In this document: in pieces, positions 35,801 to 44,551 of the stretch
Layout of the letters: each line of letters begins with the position of its first letter
How positions within the stretch are numbered: the stretch's first letter is position 1
Source of the DNA: Roseimaritima ulvae
Lineage (GTDB): Bacteria > Planctomycetota > Planctomycetia > Pirellulales > Pirellulaceae
Length of the DNA: 64,000 nt
Assembly: GCF_008065135.1 (NCBI RefSeq)
Contig: NZ_CP042914.1
Span: 3,348,001 to 3,412,000 of the forward strand
Direction of reading: 5' to 3'
Made by a program: the position numbers and the translations under genes
Notes under the pieces: generated by a model
What the model saw: only the letters and a program-made list of their open reading frames with translations
Databases searched by the model: none
Told to the model about the DNA's origin: nothing

Positions 35801-36268
35801 ATGACGAAACTTGATTGGTCTTCTGCCGATGAAGCCTGGACCGCCAGCTTGTCAACTGCCCATTTCGACGACCTCGAAATTCGGGTGGTGACAGATGGTG
35901 AATCTGCGCCACCAACAGACGCACAACTGAAAGCCGTAGCGTTGATTGAGCAGATAGCACAAAAAGGGTTGCCACCGACGAAAGAACTTGCTCGCAAGTA
36001 CGCGATGGAATACCTCGGCCCCGATGAGGTCGAAGACATGGAAGACGAAGATCTAGCAATTGAAATTCATGCTGCCATAGTTCCACGATTGCGTGACACG
36101 GAAAGCACGTACATCATGTTTGTTGGCAATTCCGACATCGATATGGAACATGGCGTTGCGATTTTGTGCAAAGATGGGATCAAGCTCGCTGTGACGCACT
36201 CCGATGTCGCGTACGCCAATCATGACTGGGACGAAACCGCAGAGTTTGAACAACTAATCGGCGGGTAA
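35801..36268 (+). CDS. cassette 11 gene: DUF6985-like hypothetical protein
   Basis: The protein has 155 aa. The C-terminal part (TYIMFVGNSDIDMEHGVAILCKDGIKLAVTHSDVAYANHDWD) recalls the DUF6985 family found among polymorphic-toxin immunity-like proteins. The match is by eye. Its TAA stop overlaps the R'' box of attC 12. It starts 43 bp after the restored R' box of attC 11. Confidence 0.65.
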   Translation: MTKLDWSSADEAWTASLSTAHFDDLEIRVVTDGESAPPTDAQLKAVALIEQIAQKGLPPTKELARKYAMEYLGPDEVEDMEDEDLAIEIHAAIVPRLRDTESTYIMFVGNSDIDMEHGVAILCKDGIKLAVTHSDVAYANHDWDETAEFEQLIGG

Positions 36269-36351
36269 CCATGTCGTGAACCGGCGCGACCGGCAGCGCG
36301 TTTACAAATGGAAAGTCTTGGGCGGTCGCCCGGTTACGACTGCCGTTACCC
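36263..36351 (+). other. attC site 12
   Basis: R'' GGGTAAC and R' GTTACCC (cassette 11 boxes are complementary). The arms pair as TCGT, unpaired G, AACCGG, an unpaired C, then GCGACCG. Confidence 0.88.
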
Positions 36352-36374
36352 GATAATCCTCACGTGGAGTTGGT

Positions 36375-36956
36375 GTGGGCACTCATATTGACGTCCTGTT
36401 TCCGCGCCGCTTTAACGTGACTGCTTCAAAGCTTGCCGAGCGATTGACGCAAACATTCTCGACAACTGCGTCGTCGTTACTAACAATCAAAGAGCACGCG
36501 TGGTATTCGATCGAACTCGAACCTTGGCACGTAACGACTATTTCCTCTGGTGCTGATGAACCGGCGTATATCAAGGCTGATGGGCCATATGGATTCGATG
36601 TCAACTTGTATGATCAAGTCTGTTCCCTTGGGCATCCTGAACGGTTCCGGCGGCTTCATGTTTCCGATTCGCCAGTATCAGGTCCGCTGCAAGATGTGAT
36701 TTGCTCCGTAGTTGTCGCGCTAACTGGGTCTGCTTCTTTCGCCTGCGTTGCCGGTGGCATGGGCGATTCCGATCAAGCACTGGATTTGGCATACTATGAG
36801 GGTGCTGGTTTTACCGATGCCTGCAAGCTGCTTGAGACAAAACTCGGCGCACCGGCACATTCGTGGTCTGACTTGGACGTCCATCGCTGGCTTTTGCATG
36901 CCCGCGAGACGGCGAACAAAACGATGCACGGGAGACCTCGCCGCAGTCGGTCCTGA
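36375..36956 (+). CDS. cassette 12 gene: hypothetical protein
   Basis: The protein has 193 aa, GTG start at 36375 with GGAG upstream. The N-terminal strand is followed by helical and mixed parts (THIDVLFPRRFNVTASKLAERLTQTF; DLAYYEGAGFTDACKLLETKLG). No family is recognised. It ends inside attC 13. Confidence 0.65.
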   Translation: MGTHIDVLFPRRFNVTASKLAERLTQTFSTTASSLLTIKEHAWYSIELEPWHVTTISSGADEPAYIKADGPYGFDVNLYDQVCSLGHPERFRRLHVSDSPVSGPLQDVICSVVVALTGSASFACVAGGMGDSDQALDLAYYEGAGFTDACKLLETKLGAPAHSWSDLDVHRWLLHARETANKTMHGRPRRSRS

Positions 36957-37000
36957 AACTCAACTCTTCTCCTCGGTCCCCGTGATCGTAGACGTTACTC
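36911..37000 (+). other. attC site 13
   Basis: R'' GGCGAAC, R' GTTACTC. The arms pair as ACGAT, unpaired G, CACGGG, unpaired A, GACC. Its R'' does not match the GTTACCC opening cassette 12, so this attC may have been exchanged or diverged. Confidence 0.75.
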
Positions 37001-37038
37001 ATATGATGCCACAGCCCCATAGCATGGAGTTCCAACGT

Positions 37039-37428
37039 ATGAAATTCGCAAAGATGTTTACGGTGTTGCTTGTGGCGATTCTTGTCGGATTCGCATTTGG
37101 CCAGCCGCCAGCAGCACCTAAAGAATCGACAACGCTTGATAGCCTCCACGACCAACGAATTGAGGTGTACTCCAAATTGCTCGAAGTCGCGCACGCGCGG
37201 GGGAGTAGCGGGCAACAGCAACGCAGGAAGCTCCTTCTTGTCAAGATAGACGGTGCGAAGACGCCGAAGGAACGGGTCGTGCTTGCAGAGGAGCTATTGG
37301 AGGTTTGCCGTCAATACGAACACACACTTAGGACAGGTGTCCGAGGTGATATTGAAACGTTGCTTAAAGCGAAAGCGGAAAGAATTGAAGCGGAGATCTT
37401 GGTCAAACAGCTTGCGTCAAACGGGTGA
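37039..37428 (+). CDS. cassette 13 gene: secreted helical protein
   Basis: The protein has 129 aa from ATG 37039 (GGAG nine bases upstream; ATG 37024 is an alternative). The signal peptide MKFAKMFTVLLVAILVGFAFG is followed by charged alpha-helices (DQRIEVYSKLLEVAHARG.. KAKAERIEAEILVKQL). Probably periplasmic. No family is recognised. Confidence 0.65.
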   Translation: MKFAKMFTVLLVAILVGFAFGQPPAAPKESTTLDSLHDQRIEVYSKLLEVAHARGSSGQQQRRKLLLVKIDGAKTPKERVVLAEELLEVCRQYEHTLRTGVRGDIETLLKAKAERIEAEILVKQLASNG

Positions 37429-37457
37429 CCGTTGGCGGCTGTCAATTGACCGCGTGC

Positions 37458-37547
37458 GGGTAACCAAGCCGTGAATCGGAGCGGCCGAAGACGCGTTTTT
37501 TGAAATCAAACCTTTCCACGGCCGCCCGGTTACGGCCAACGTTCTGC
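37458..37547 (+). other. attC site 14
   Basis: R'' GGGTAAC, R' GTTCTGC. The arms pair as GCCGT, unpaired G, AATCGG, unpaired A, GCGGCCG. It is the last attC seen; the next cassette is cut by the IS256-type element. Confidence 0.88.
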
Positions 37548-37564
37548 CGTGAAATGATTTGACG

Positions 37565-37828
37565 ATGCTCGACAAGACCAACATCGCTAGACTGGTTCGG
37601 TCGCATCTTCCAGAGTCATACGATCCGTTGAATTTGACGTTTAGCGACGATCAACCGTGCCCGCTGAAATCCACGGTGGGGATCGGCAGTGACTACGGAA
37701 CGCCAGTCTGTGTTGAATTGCAATCTGGACACGTCGTCGCGATTGATCACACGGGCGTACACAGAACACGTTTCATGAATTCATCAATGAGCTATTGTCA
37801 ATTGTTGTGTTCTGAGGTTCTGAACTAG
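37565..37828 (+). CDS. cassette 14 gene, truncated by the IS256-type element
   Basis: The reading frame starts at ATG 37565 (MLDKTNIARLVRSHLPESYD) soon after attC 14. The last residues (SYCQLLCSEVLN) are encoded by the IS end, so the native C-terminus and its attC are lost. The remaining 74 or so residues are not recognised. Confidence 0.6.
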   Translation: MLDKTNIARLVRSHLPESYDPLNLTFSDDQPCPLKSTVGIGSDYGTPVCVELQSGHVVAIDHTGVHRTRFMNSSMSYCQLLCSEVLN

Positions 37829-39232
37829 GCGGCGATTTCATCCTGAAGAATTCCTTCTTTGAAGGTACGTCCTTCGATGACGAGAGTGATCTTTTCGTGG
37901 CAGTTCAAACGTCTCCGTTTCTTGGAGGCGGAATCGGCAAGCTTGAACATCATCGCCAGGCTTGCACGCCGGGTGCCATTGCCTTTGGTCTTGCGATGAC
38001 GAAGTCGAATCGTAGCGAAGGTTGACTCGATTGGGTTGGTCGTTCGCAAGTGACTCCAGTGCTCCGCCGGGAAGTCATAAAATGTCAGCAACACGTCGCG
38101 GTCTTTCTGCAGGCAATCGCAAGCCTGGCTGTACTTGGCTCCATATTTCTCAATGAACGCATCAAAGGCCTTATCGGCGTCCACCTTCGTCTCTGCTTGC
38201 CAGATCTCGTGGAGATCCCCCTTGGCTTTCGGTTGAACACTCTTGGGCATCTTGTTCAGGACGTTCGCCGTCTTATGAACCCAGCAGCGCTGTTCGCGAG
38301 TATCAGGAAACACTTTGCGGAGGGCTGCCCAGAACCCCAGGGCACCGTCACCGACAGCCACCTTGGGAGCCATCTTCAGCTCACGTTGCTTTAAATCAAT
38401 CAGCAGTTCGCTCCAACTTTGCTCGCTCTCGCGGTAGCCGTCGAGCACCGCGATGAGCTCTTTCTTGCCGTCGGCGGTGGCGCCCAGCAAGACAAGTAAA
38501 CATTGCTTTTTGTTCGCGTCGTCTTCGAGCCGAACCTTGGCGTAGATGCCGTCGGCCCAGACGTAAACGTAGTGTTTTCCGGCTAGGCTACGTTTGCTCC
38601 AGTCGTCGTACGCACTGCACCACTGCTCTTTGAGACGACAGACCACATTGGCGCTCAATCCCGCCGCACGCTCGCCGACAAGTGCCTGGAGGGCCTCACC
38701 GAAATCGCCTGTAGAAATCCCTTTGAGGAACAGCCAAGGAATCAATTCCTCGATCGCAGCCGTCTTCCGCAAATAACTTGGCAATACGCTTGGCGAGAAC
38801 GTTACGCGGCGATTGCGATCGGGATCGTTGTCCCGGACTCTGCCTTGCCTGACCGGGATCGATCCGGCACCGGTGAGGATCTCGCGTTCAGGGAGCGCTC
38901 CATTTTTGACCACCAGGCGGCGTCCCTGCTCGTCAGTGCGTTCGGCGTGCCTGGCAATGAACGCTTCCACTTCGGCATCAATGGCCGATTGCAGCATGCG
39001 TCTGGCACCCTCACGGACGATCTCGTCGAGCGGACTCTTTTGGTCGAATTGAGCCCGAAAGGAAATCACTTCGGGATCGAATTGCTGGTCCACTGGCACG
39101 CCTTGCCGATCTGTTTTACTCTGGTTCATGGCGTATTCCTTTGCCCACTTCGGGCCGTTGGAGGGTAGTAGTTCCAACAGGATGCGCCACCTTTTTCATT
39201 CATTTTAGAACACAACTTTCGACAATACCTCA
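37788..39232 (-). mobile_element. IS256-family insertion sequence
   Basis: The element is about 1.44 kb with one transposase. Imperfect terminal inverted repeats of about 28 bp are seen: the inner 10 bp GTTGTGTTCT is exact at 37804-37813, with AGAACACAAC at 39207-39216. They extend outward through TATTGTC to TGAG at 37788 and CTCA at 39232. I see no target-site duplication, which suggests later rearrangement of one flank. Confidence 0.82.
37825..39129 (-). CDS. IS256-family transposase
   Basis: The protein has 434 aa from ATG at MNQSKTDRQGV (the frame opens 16 codons earlier). The Mutator-like DDE core is visible: DGIYAKVR with the first Asp, VAVGDGALGFWAAL with the second, and TTNPIESTFATIRLRH with the catalytic Glu. 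The CxxH element is QRCWVHK. Full length, no stop codons. Confidence 0.92.
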   Translation of the reverse strand: MNQSKTDRQGVPVDQQFDPEVISFRAQFDQKSPLDEIVREGARRMLQSAIDAEVEAFIARHAERTDEQGRRLVVKNGALPEREILTGAGSIPVRQGRVRDNDPDRNRRVTFSPSVLPSYLRKTAAIEELIPWLFLKGISTGDFGEALQALVGERAAGLSANVVCRLKEQWCSAYDDWSKRSLAGKHYVYVWADGIYAKVRLEDDANKKQCLLVLLGATADGKKELIAVLDGYRESEQSWSELLIDLKQRELKMAPKVAVGDGALGFWAALRKVFPDTREQRCWVHKTANVLNKMPKSVQPKAKGDLHEIWQAETKVDADKAFDAFIEKYGAKYSQACDCLQKDRDVLLTFYDFPAEHWSHLRTTNPIESTFATIRLRHRKTKGNGTRRASLAMMFKLADSASKKRRRLNCHEKITLVIEGRTFKEGILQDEIAA

Positions 39233-39258
39233 CCAGGTTTGTTAGGACCGCTATCTTC

Positions 39259-39804
39259 ATGACACGCAAACGAACCACCTTGGTATCTCTCCTGCTCGTA
39301 TGCGTCACCGTATATTCTGGCTGCAGCGATAGGAACAGAGAGATCGCAAAAGACGGGTACGCACTGCACTACGTCGACATGAGCAACAAAGCAGCACCTG
39401 GCTCCTGGCTAACCGACAATGAGGCAGAACACATCATGGATGACGCGTTCTTGGTGATCGAAAAAGCCGACACGCTGGAAGAGAAGGCGAATTTCTTGGT
39501 TGTTTACCAGAAGGCGAGTCTGCTGAAGCATTTCATGGATACCTTGAAGAGCGACTTTACTGTTCAAAATATGGTCGCGGATGCGGAAGTCGACCGCGAC
39601 ACCCAACTCCAAATCGATTCAGTATTTGTTCATGCTCATCAGCAGATTGGAAAACGTCTCGATGAAGATTTGCTTCTAATCGATGACTACATCGCTGCCG
39701 CCGAAGATGAAAAGTTGCGTGAACTGTTTCGTCGCCTCAAAACTGCGACCATTGAAGTGCGCGACACAATCGAGGCGTCGTTGGAAACGAAGACCTTTGA
39801 CTAG
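39259..39804 (+). CDS. putative lipoprotein, phage-module cargo
   Basis: The protein has 181 aa with a lipoprotein signal peptide ending SGC (MTRKRTTLVSLLLVCVTVYSGCSD). The mature part is helical and acidic (HIMDDAFLVIEKADTLEEKANFLVVYQ.. KRLDEDLLLIDDYIAAAEDEKLRELFRRL). Its stop overlaps the stop of the convergent phage-type gene. A decayed second copy lies at 41506-41690. It may be phage cargo such as a superinfection-exclusion lipoprotein; this is inference. Confidence 0.65.
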   Translation: MTRKRTTLVSLLLVCVTVYSGCSDRNREIAKDGYALHYVDMSNKAAPGSWLTDNEAEHIMDDAFLVIEKADTLEEKANFLVVYQKASLLKHFMDTLKSDFTVQNMVADAEVDRDTQLQIDSVFVHAHQQIGKRLDEDLLLIDDYIAAAEDEKLRELFRRLKTATIEVRDTIEASLETKTFD

Positions 39805-40618
39805 CCTGCGATCTGTTTCGAATTCCAGTCCTCGAATTCGCCGCGCATCGCCGGCGATAGATATTCTTCGGCCAACCAGCGTTTCAGTTCTGCAAAATCG
39901 CTTTCACCCGGCACTCCGCAACCGCTGACCATGCGGCAGTGTTTTTGCGCGTCATAGCGTGGCGTTGGGTTTTGTCGACCGCCTTCGGCTTCCGGCAGCC
40001 AGTGCACGCGACCGGCTTCGCAGCCTCCACAGGCAACCGCCATGGTGGCCCATTTCGATCGTTGGAGTTCGTCGGTGCTGCGGAACGCGGAAACCGTATA
40101 TGAGTGCCAGCAAATGATTAGGCCAGCATCGTTGCAGTCGCTGCAACGGATTCGCCCCTGATCGTTGCCTCCCTTCTTCGCTTCGTGAACCACTTGTTCC
40201 AGCTGCAAATCGTGATCCTCCTGGGACAGGGTGCCGCTTCGGAGGCTTTTTCCTAACGTCTGAACCCGATTCAGCAACACTCGCAATGGCGTAAACATGC
40301 CGCCGTGCCTGGACGGCATCGGGCGGATGTTCACGTCACGGGATTGCTTGCGACGCTGGCCCCTTTGCTTGGATGCTTCCCGCCGTACGACAATGGCGGT
40401 CTGATCACGATGCTCCAGCTCCAATGACGCCTCGGTTTCGCCGATCGCCATGCGATCCGTGACGTCCATTGCCTCCGCCAGTGTCGTGTTCGCCAACGCC
40501 CGTTTCCAATGGGTGAAAGTTGCATCCGCATCCAACAACCGCCCTGACCAATCGCCGATGGAAGGGAAGGCCGCGCAATGATGCGAAAAAACCACTGATC
40601 AAATTCCGCGTCGGTCAT
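39801..40618 (-). pseudogene. second copy of phage module gene A, frameshifted
   Basis: About two thirds identical to the 18742-19548 protein, with the stretches PMPSRHGGMFTPLR and SKWATMAVACGGCEAG unchanged. The natural start MTDAEFDQWFF is in another frame from the rest. A run of six T at about 40586-40591 (minus strand) needs one more T to join MTDAEFDQW to the long frame that ends at 39801. The open part 39801-40595 could still be translated from GTG. Confidence 0.75.
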
Positions 40619-40818
40619 TTCCCGTGCTTCCCTTCTGCTTTCAGTTTCTCAACGATCGTCCGAGGCTTGGCACCTGCTGCACCGGGCGACGCTCGGCCCT
40701 TGGGCTTCTGGACGTCGTTGTCGCTGTCGAGAATCGACCGAGCGCCCTTGCGGATCGAGAAGTCAATATCGCGTTTGGCTTTTTCAGTTCCGTTGCGATC
40801 GAGCTCCATCAGCACGCT
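40615..40818 (-). pseudogene. C-terminal remnant of phage module gene B
   Basis: It encodes LMELDRNGTEKAKRDIDFSIRK.. matching the last 67 residues of the 19545-20336 protein. Similarity stops abruptly after the TCCATCAGCAC at 40818, so the front two thirds are missing. Confidence 0.75.
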
Positions 40819-40837
40819 TCACTGAACCGAGTCCGCC

Positions 40838-41206
40838 ATGACGACGACCAAAGCCCATGACGAGCGGATTTCGAAGCTGACGTTTGCTTCGGTGTATCCG
40901 CACTATGTTGCAAAGGTCGAGAAGAAGGGGCGAAGCGTCGAGGAGCTGCAGGAGGTGATTACTTGGCTGACGGGTTTTAACGCAAAGGATCTGCAGCGAC
41001 TGATCAAAGACAACGCCACGTTCGAGCAATTCTTTGCAGAGGCCACCATCAATCCGAACGCGAGCCAGATCACCGGTTCGATATGTGGCTATCGCATTGA
41101 AGATATTGAAACACCCTTGACCAAACAGGTCCGCTACTTGGACAAGTTGGTCGACGAGTTAGCAAAGGGACGCAAAATGGAAAAGATTCTGCGGACGCCC
41201 ACATAA
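40838..41206 (+). CDS. DUF2200 family protein
   Basis: The protein has 122 aa. It matches the DUF2200 pattern well: FASVYPHYVAKVEKKGRSVEELQEVI.WLTGF, then FFAEATINPNASQITGSICGYRIEDIE and KQVRYLDKLVDELAKGR. The family is widespread in bacteria but uncharacterised. It sits between two pieces of the decayed prophage copy. Confidence 0.85.
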   Translation: MTTTKAHDERISKLTFASVYPHYVAKVEKKGRSVEELQEVITWLTGFNAKDLQRLIKDNATFEQFFAEATINPNASQITGSICGYRIEDIETPLTKQVRYLDKLVDELAKGRKMEKILRTPT

Positions 41207-41339
41207 ACCGCAGCGATAGGCAAGGGAGACCTACTCGTTCGATCGAGACTAATTCTCAACCGGCAAGCGCGTTTCACGTTGAAGATCGCTGGACTTCGCG
41301 CGGATGCGTGATTCAAGGTGCAACACTAACTGCGGGGCC

Positions 41340-41462
41340 AGAAAACCGATTGCTGCGAGTGGCTCGCGGTGATCGACCGGAAGATTTGACGACCGGAAAA
41401 TTAGCTGCAGTCTTCCAATCTTCCGGTCGTGCAATTTTCCGGTCGCCAATTGTTCTTTCCCG
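41340..41462. repeat. dispersed repeat, copy 1 (GACCGGAAGA-type hairpin)
   Basis: Two inverted pairs of the core ACCGGAAGAT / ATCTTCCGGT make a strong hairpin around an AATTAGCTGCAG centre. A second copy in the same orientation lies at 44773-44885, so the two copies flank the trypsin-like protease gene. Confidence 0.75.
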
Positions 41463-41505
41463 TCCTGAAGGTTGCCGTTGGCGGCTTACCGTGCCGGCAG
41501 CACCT

Positions 41506-41690
41506 GTGTCCTGGCGAACCGACAATGGGGCAGAACACATCATTTGTGCATGCTCACAAGCAGATTGGGAAACGACTCGATGAGGATTTGCTTCATCATT
41601 GATGACTACATCGCTGCAGCCGAAGATGAAAAGTGGTGTGAACTGTTTCGTCGCCTCAAAACTGCGACCCTTTGAGTGCGCGACATAATC
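41506..41690 (+). pseudogene. decayed copy of the lipoprotein gene
   Basis: It matches 39395-39440 and then 39629-39770 of the intact lipoprotein gene with about 190 bp missing between. Residues DDYIAAAEDEKWCELFRRLKTAT are still readable. It has no start or signal peptide and ends at the junction with phage gene A sequence. Confidence 0.78.
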
Positions 41691-41786
41691 GCGGCGCTAT
41701 GGAAGTTCAGCCATTCGTCGAATTCGATCCGCTTCAAAACCTTTTGCGATTCCCGCACGCTGTGGGTGTGAGTCCCATGTCCTCCG
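41691..41786. pseudogene. scrambled remnant of phage genes A and B joined to a tRNA-like T arm
   Basis: Bases 41694-41730 match the start of gene A (GCGGCGCTATGGAA..). Bases 41736-41768 match the middle of gene B (TCCGCTTCAAA.. and CTGTGGGTGTGAG). Bases 41769-41786 match the tRNA fragment seen at 24609-24628 (GAGTCCC.TGTCCTCCGCT). The whole looks like a prophage collapsed by deletions. Confidence 0.65.
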
Positions 41787-41878
41787 CTGTGATGAACCCT
41801 GTACCGTGGCCTAGGCTACGTCTAGTAACGTGTTTAGGTTGCGGCTGTCTGGTTCATTCGAACGCTGGCGGTTGAGAG

Positions 41879-44551
41879 CTAATTTCTTCGCCTGACCGTG
41901 AGTTTTGAAATCACGGCAATGTCAAACGAGTGAAAGACCTCGTTGGCGTTTTCTCCTTTGATTCCAATCACCACCGGATGAAAACCCTCTGAGGCTCCTC
42001 GCGATGGCAACCAGGACATCAAGCCGTTTCGGCTTACCTTCATGCCGCTTGGCCCTTCAAGCAATTGAAAATCAAGCGTCCGGCTGTTGGTCTTGCAATC
42101 GACTTGGTAGTTCACCTTCTTTCCTTTGAAAGCCACGATCGGAGGCAATGACTCGACAAACAGATAGTCCTCACCCGTGGCTTTCAATTCGGCTTCAAAA
42201 TCATACTTGCGAACATAAATCCGCTTTTTGTCATAGCCGGTATTGGAAAGTATGTTTGCCCAGGGGACGAAGTGAATTTGGGTTCCTCCGTAACTCAAGG
42301 CGTTGATGGCATCATTGGTCGAGTTTGTGTTGCCATGCGGCGACAATTCGTCGAGCTGAAGATTGCTGTGTACGATCCTTAGATCCGATGCCGTGCAAAC
42401 GTCCACGCTGGTGAACCAATTTCCGCGAGACTTTTCCTTAAACCGCACAGCAATAAAATAACGAGGATCCACAGTAGGGAACGTTCGCGCTCCTTCCAAC
42501 CATTCCGCCGAGATGTCTTTCGCGAACATGTTGTAGATCTGTCCGCGGGGAAGATGGAACATGCGACCCAATGGCGACGGCGCTGCCCAGCGAATTCGGT
42601 TCGAGGTGGAACCGAATTCTCCTATGGAAATCGTCCCATCCTCGACGTTAACCCAATTGTAAGAAACGGGGCCGAGGCCGGTCATGATGGTGCCAAACAC
42701 CGTTCCGTTAGCCGACACATCGACCTGGCGTCCAAAACTGGTGGTGTGTTGGTGAAAAAGTTTCTCGCCGCCCGTGGAGATTGGTTTGAGTCGCCGAGAA
42801 TCAACAATATAGGCTTCATTGCCATCGTACAAAAACAGGTAGTCGTCCGCATTCACGCCAATGCGAATCAGCTTCGGTGCGTTTTTGGTGGGGAGACGTG
42901 TCGTTTTTTCAAGCTTGAACGTTTCCAGATTCCATCGCTGCATCAACATTTGACTTGGTCGCACGACGTACAAATTCTTGGAACCGGCCGTGATCAGAGC
43001 GTCTGAATCGACATTCTTGATTTCGTGAACCAAGCTTGCAGACAGCAAATCAAAGATCGCAATCCTTTTGGATCTCTCAAACTTGAAGATCATGTAGCGA
43101 TCGGCGCCGCCCATGACATATTCGTCAAATGGTTCATCCAACTCGTAAACCGTTTGGTTTTCTTCAAACGTTGCAACCGCATTGGGCAAAGTGTAGTCGG
43201 ACACACCAGGGGCCCCCGCCGCCGGGGCCTCCTCCTTGCCCTTGACGGTCTTCAGTTCGGTAACACCCGGAGCGCCGCGGAAGTGAATCGTCCCTTTGAC
43301 GTTTGAAACGACTCCTCCGTCATCGAGCAGACTGGCGTCGTAGTTTAGTTCACTTGCCATGCGATTCGGGGTCCCAACGATGATTTTGGTGACCGCGGAA
43401 AGGTCGAGTTTCATTGTCGAGCCGCCTAGGTAAATCGTGGGCTCGCTAAAACTCAGTCCCTCCAGTGCAACCTTTCGATCGGTATAATTCGTCAATCGCC
43501 AGTGGTTTCCTTTGATCCGTTCAAACGACTTCATCTCCACGAGGTACTGCGTCGAATCGCCAAACCGAAATACCTGTTCGTTGAGTTCCCCATTGATTTT
43601 TCCGGACGGGAATTCAATCTCGACCGGAATTCGCAGGCGAGCCTTGGGCGGTTCAACCGGCGTTACCGTGATAGAGTATTGTCCGCCTTGGTGTTTCTCT
43701 TGCACTTCAAACGCTGGGGACTCCCCCTTGTTGTTCCGAAGCCTCAGCCGAAATTGATATTTCTTCGTGGGTGCGCCAAACGAGGCCACGTTAAATTTCA
43801 ATTCAACTGGTTGATGCCGCTTGGCAAATCGAATGTGAGTCTTTTCAAGAGCCAACTCGGGAGTTTCCAAGAACGTCTTGACCTTTGAAATGGGGATCGC
43901 AAAATTGACGTCGGTGCCCATCACTTTTTCCACGACCACGCCGACGACCTGGTTGTTGTTGTCGAGGAGGGGACCGCCGGAGTTACCAGGATTCACGACG
44001 GCATCGATCTGGATCGACTCAAGCGAACCCGCACGGTTGCGAAGTGACACAACGCGACCAACGTTCACGCTGATTTTGGGATACCGTTGGTCCTTCAGGG
44101 CCAGGGCAGTTCCGAATGGAAAACCAAAAACCGTGATTTGCTGTGTCTCGAACAGCGTTTTGTCATTGCCGAAATCCAAGGCGACTAACCCAGTTTGCGG
44201 CTTGAGCGCACGCAACAGTGCCAGGTCATGTTCGGTACTCGTCCTGACAACTTCCGAAAGAAACGTGACTTCCTTGTCCGTACCGGAATTCATGATTAGC
44301 GGAATTTTCTCGGTTTGCCCCTCAACCACATGTTCATTGGTGATGAAAAACCCTTTGCGATCAATGCAAAAGGCGGTTCCAAATCCATCGCCCGACGGAC
44401 GCTCGACGAGCAGCGTGGCAGACTTCGCGCGCGTGATGCGTTCTCGGTCGAGTTGGGCCATCGTTTGTTCGGCAAGTCCGAAAGTCAATCCCAGGAAGGC
44501 GATTAGAGAAAATGGAATGGGCCGAAACGATCGTATTAGTAGCTCAAACAT
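41879..44551 (-). CDS. trypsin-like serine protease with C-terminal repeat and Ig-like domains
   Basis: The protein is about 890 aa, with the start at MFELLIRSF giving a signal peptide. An HtrA-like protease domain follows, with the triad in TNEHVV (His), TEHDLALL (Asp) and VVNPGNSGGPL (Ser). There is no PDZ domain after it. Instead there is a long region resembling beta-propeller strands and, at the end, an Ig/cadherin-like domain (VNYQVDCKTNSRTLDFQLLEGPSG). It is probably exported and may have a scaffold-like back half. The upstream 39 codons of the open frame are unlikely to be translated. Confidence 0.8.
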   Translation of the reverse strand: MFELLIRSFRPIPFSLIAFLGLTFGLAEQTMAQLDRERITRAKSATLLVERPSGDGFGTAFCIDRKGFFITNEHVVEGQTEKIPLIMNSGTDKEVTFLSEVVRTSTEHDLALLRALKPQTGLVALDFGNDKTLFETQQITVFGFPFGTALALKDQRYPKISVNVGRVVSLRNRAGSLESIQIDAVVNPGNSGGPLLDNNNQVVGVVVEKVMGTDVNFAIPISKVKTFLETPELALEKTHIRFAKRHQPVELKFNVASFGAPTKKYQFRLRLRNNKGESPAFEVQEKHQGGQYSITVTPVEPPKARLRIPVEIEFPSGKINGELNEQVFRFGDSTQYLVEMKSFERIKGNHWRLTNYTDRKVALEGLSFSEPTIYLGGSTMKLDLSAVTKIIVGTPNRMASELNYDASLLDDGGVVSNVKGTIHFRGAPGVTELKTVKGKEEAPAAGAPGVSDYTLPNAVATFEENQTVYELDEPFDEYVMGGADRYMIFKFERSKRIAIFDLLSASLVHEIKNVDSDALITAGSKNLYVVRPSQMLMQRWNLETFKLEKTTRLPTKNAPKLIRIGVNADDYLFLYDGNEAYIVDSRRLKPISTGGEKLFHQHTTSFGRQVDVSANGTVFGTIMTGLGPVSYNWVNVEDGTISIGEFGSTSNRIRWAAPSPLGRMFHLPRGQIYNMFAKDISAEWLEGARTFPTVDPRYFIAVRFKEKSRGNWFTSVDVCTASDLRIVHSNLQLDELSPHGNTNSTNDAINALSYGGTQIHFVPWANILSNTGYDKKRIYVRKYDFEAELKATGEDYLFVESLPPIVAFKGKKVNYQVDCKTNSRTLDFQLLEGPSGMKVSRNGLMSWLPSRGASEGFHPVVIGIKGENANEVFHSFDIAVISKLTVRRRN

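Larger units (their letters stand above)
27898..37787 (+). mobile_element. integron gene-cassette array lacking an integrase (CALIN-like)
   Basis: Fourteen attC sites, each 89-93 bp except one split by an IS, are spaced 400-650 bp apart in one direction. Every site has a left R'' box ending AAC and a right R' box beginning GTT. Imperfect inverted arms have an unpaired G after the fifth pair and usually an unpaired A after the next six. For most cassettes the R'' at the end is the reverse complement of the GTT box at its start (for example GTTATCC and GGATAAC), as expected if each cassette once circularised. No integrase gene is present in the window. Confidence 0.9.

Noticed and set aside
40331-40618. 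Separate 95-aa gene on the minus strand
   Set aside because: Its first 11 residues are the true start of the gene A copy; after the T run the frame is a shadow of the frameshifted gene.
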